A model generated the notes under the pieces. It saw only the letters and a program-made list of their open reading frames with translations, was not told the DNA's origin and did no database searches. The translations under genes were made by a program, and so were the position numbers. A stretch of 64,000 bases of DNA from Algibacter lectus. Lineage in GTDB: Bacteria; Bacteroidota; Bacteroidia; Flavobacteriales; Flavobacteriaceae. The stretch spans positions 62,001 to 126,000 of the forward strand of contig NZ_FOLN01000013.1 of NCBI RefSeq assembly GCF_900112395.1. Direction: 5' to 3'. Positions 62,601 to 64,000 of this stretch are shown in pieces; position 1 is the first letter of the stretch, and each line of letters opens with the position of its first letter.

Positions 62601-64000
62601 ATTGCTGAAATTGAAGATTTAAAAACAGTTAAAGGTCAAGATAACGAAGGAAACGAAATTGATGTTGTAATCTCTCGTACATCTGAACTTAAACTTATTG
62701 ATAAGAAAACAGGTATTGTATTAAGTACAAATAACATTCCTTACGGTTCAACCATTATTGTTAAAAATGGTCAGAAACTGTCTAAAGGGGATGAAGTTTG
62801 TTCTTGGGATCCATATAACGGTGTTATTGTTTCAGAATTTGCTGGTAAAGTGAAGTATGAAAACATCGAACAAGGGGTTACTTACCAAGTAGAAATAGAT
62901 GAGCAAACAGGTTTCCAAGAGAAAGTAATTTCTGAATCTAGAAACAAAAAGCTTATTCCAACACTTCATATTGAAGATTCAAATGGTGAAACAATGCGCT
63001 CTTACAACTTACCAGTCGGCGCTCACTTAATGATTGACGATGGTGAAAAAGTAATAGTTGGTAAAATTTTAGTTAAAATACCTCGTAAATCTGCTAAAGC
63101 AGGTGATATTACGGGTGGTTTACCTCGTGTTACTGAGTTGTTCGAAGCACGTAACCCATCTAACCCAGCGGTTGTTAGTGCTATTGATGGTGTAGTTTCT
63201 TTCGGAAAAATCAAACGTGGTAACCGCGAGATTATAATAGAGTCTAAAACAGGCGATATTAAGAAATACTTAGTTAAATTATCAAGTCAGATTCTTGTTC
63301 AAGAAAATGATTTCGTAAAAGCTGGTATGCCTTTATCTGATGGTTCTATTACACCGAATGATATTTTAAATATCAAAGGCCCATCTGCAGTTCAACAATA
63401 CTTAGTTAACGAAGTACAAGAAGTATATCGTTTACAAGGTGTGAAGATTAATGATAAACACTTCGAGGTTGTTGTTCGTCAAATGATGCGTAAAGTTAGA
63501 ATTATTGATTCTGGTGATACTATATTCTTAGAAGATCAATTGGCTCATAAAGCAGATTTCATATTAGAAAATGATGATATTTTCGGAATGAAGGTTGTTG
63601 AAGATGCAGGAGATTCAATTAACTTAAAACCTGGTCAAATTGTTTCGCCTCGTGAGTTAAGAGATGAAAACTCTATTTTACGTAGAGAAGATAAAACACT
63701 AGTTTCTGCTAGAGATGCGCAGCCAGCAACGGCTACACCAATACTGCAAGGTATTACTAGAGCATCACTTCAAACTAAATCGTTTATCTCTGCGGCTTCT
63801 TTCCAAGAGACAACTAAAGTACTTAACGAAGCAGCTGTAGCTGGTAAGGTAGATTCTTTAGAAGGCTTGAAAGAAAATGTAATTGTTGGACATAGAATTC
63901 CAGCAGGTACAGGTATGAGAAGTTATACTGATATCATAGTTGGTTCTAAAGAAGAATTCGACGAGATGATGCAAGTAAAACAAGAGTTAAATTATAACTA
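59700..64000 (+). CDS. rpoC: DNA-directed RNA polymerase subunit beta' (stop codon cut off by window end)
   Basis: The frame is open from the ATG at 59700 to the end, where the last two bases (TA) begin the stop codon, so the protein is 1433 residues, about normal. First zinc site C66, C68, C81, C84 in CACGKYK and CDRCG; active-site NADFDGD at 475-481 with the Mg-binding D477, D479, D481; second zinc site C825, C899, C906, C909. The C-terminal end ([19 protein letters not shown]) matches the expected flavobacterial end. No insertion sequences or frameshifts are visible. Confidence 0.97.
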   Translation, partial: MARKQDKNTVKRFNKISIGLASPESILAESRGEVLKPETINYRTHKPERDGLFCERIFGPVKDYECACGKYKRIRYKGIVCDRCGVEVTEKKVRRDRVGHINLVVPVAHIWYFRSLPNKIGYLLGLPSKKLDMIIYYERYVVIQPGNAKNEEGEPLQKMDFLTEEEYLNVLESLPQDNQYLDDEDPNKFLAKMGAECLIDLLARIDLQALSYELRHKANTETSKQRKTEALKRLQVVGALRDSNKNRENRPEWMIMKVVPIIPPELRPLVPLDGGRFATSDLNDLYRRVIIRNNRLKRLVEIKAPEVILRNEKRMLQESVDSLFDNTRKSSAVKTDSNRPLKSLSDSLKGKQGRFRQNLLGKRVDYSARSVIVVGPELKLHECGLPKNMAAELYKPFVIRKLIERGIVKTVKSAKKIIDKREPVVWDILENVLKGHPVLLNRAPTLHRLGIQAFQPTLIEGKAIQLHPLVCTAFNADFDGDQMAVHLPLGPEAILECQLLMLASHNILNPANGSPVTVPSQDMVLGLYYMTKLRTSTPEVKIKGEGLTFYSPEEVEIAFNEERVDLNAGIKVRTIDINEDGKLDKMIIETTVGRVLFNQHVPQSAGYINQVLTKKSLRDIIGDILKATSVPETADFLDAIRTLGFKFAFQGGLSFSLGDIIIPPEKQSMIDKANTLVEGITGNYNMGLITNNERYNQVIDIWTSTNAELTELSMKRIREDQQGFNSVFMMLDSGARGSKEQIRQLTGMRGLMAKPKKSTAGGGSIIENPILSNFKEGLSILEYFISTHGARKGLADTALKTADAGYLTRRLVDVSQDVIINTEDCGTLRGVEVEPLKKNDEVVETLEERIVGRVSLNDVYNPLTEELLVSAGQLIEDDIAKIIQASPIESVEVRSALSCEALKGICAKCYGRNLATGKMVQRGEAVGVVAAQSIGEPGTQLTLRTFHVGGIAGNISEENKLIVKFDGIAEIEDLKTVKGQDNEGNEIDVVISRTSELKLIDKKTGIVLSTNNIPYGSTIIVKNGQKLSKGDEVCSWDPYNGVIVSEFAGKVKYENIEQGVTYQVEIDEQTGFQEKVISESRNKKLIPTLHIEDSNGETMRSYNLPVGAHLMIDDGEKVIVGKILVKIPRKSAKAGDITGGLPRVTELFEARNPSNPAVVSAIDGVVSFGKIKRGNREIIIESKTGDIKKYLVKLSSQILVQENDFVKAGMPLSDGSITPNDILNIKGPSAVQQYLVNEVQEVYRLQGVKINDKHFEVVVRQMMRKVRIIDSGDTIFLEDQLAHKADFILENDDIFGMKVVEDAGDSINLKPGQIVSPRELRDENSILRREDKTLVSARDAQPATATPILQGITRASLQTKSFISAASFQETTKVLNEAAVAGKVDSLEGLKENVIVGHRIPAGTGMRSYTDIIVGSKEEFDEMMQVKQELNYN

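Overview
The window comes from a low-GC member of the Bacteroidota, almost certainly a flavobacterium (Flavobacteriaceae). The support is a SusC/SusD pair, promoter boxes of the Bacteroidota type (TAnnTTTG), few Shine-Dalgarno sequences with many TTG starts, a tmRNA tag ending NYALAA, and the gene order tRNA-Thr/Tyr/Gly/Thr - tuf - tRNA-Trp - secE - nusG - rplKAJL - rpoBC. Genus and species cannot be read from the sequence alone. I see no prophage, insertion sequence, plasmid gene or CRISPR array.

Layout. 1-4590: end of a glycan-uptake type locus (SusC-like receptor, SusD-like lipoprotein, a third surface lipoprotein). 4671-8092: a zincin-like lipoprotein, tmRNA on the minus strand, an alanine dehydrogenase/saccharopine dehydrogenase-like oxidoreductase, and a short-chain dehydrogenase that has no ordinary start codon. 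8106-12224 (minus strand): two groups of membrane-protein genes, one made of creD, a winged-helix regulator and two small membrane proteins, with matching palindromes before both of its transcription units. 12312-15036: DUF1801 protein, an outer-membrane barrel, kdsA and a membrane protein. 15193-17231: typA/bipA and a small membrane protein.

17281-29575 is a surface-polysaccharide locus. It has two Wzx-type flippases, a FemAB-like acyltransferase whose gene overlaps that of a sugar aminotransferase, a hexapeptide acetyltransferase, five glycosyltransferases (two GT2 genes face the other way), an FdtA-type ketoisomerase and a 2-oxoglutarate/Fe(II) oxygenase. FdtA plus the aminotransferase point to a dTDP-3-amino-3,6-dideoxyhexose that is then acylated. 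No polymerase, initiating transferase or rmlA/rmlB gene lies in the window, so the pathway is completed elsewhere or the locus works in a different way.

29572-49977 is ordinary core and accessory chromosome: ftsE, a large TPR protein paired with a TonB-receptor-like barrel, a methyltransferase, a cysteine-cluster protein, a sterol-desaturase-family protein, a glycerophosphodiesterase, a NamZ-type muramidase set back to back with a LolC/E-like permease, DUF2721 and DUF2851 proteins, PspC, a K+ channel, an AGCS symporter, a helix-hairpin-helix protein, an acyl-CoA dehydrogenase, rpsU and xerC. 50042-64000 holds hpf and the translation/transcription supercluster, ending one base short of the rpoC stop codon.

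The most interesting signals outside the genes are: paired TACTTTG-N5-CAAAGTA palindromes in the creD region; two families of short dispersed palindromic repeats, one with compensatory base changes between copies; a strong Shine-Dalgarno before rpsU in a genome that seldom uses one; a hairpin at the expected transcription start of the tRNA-tuf operon; and two successive hairpins between rplL and rpoB.
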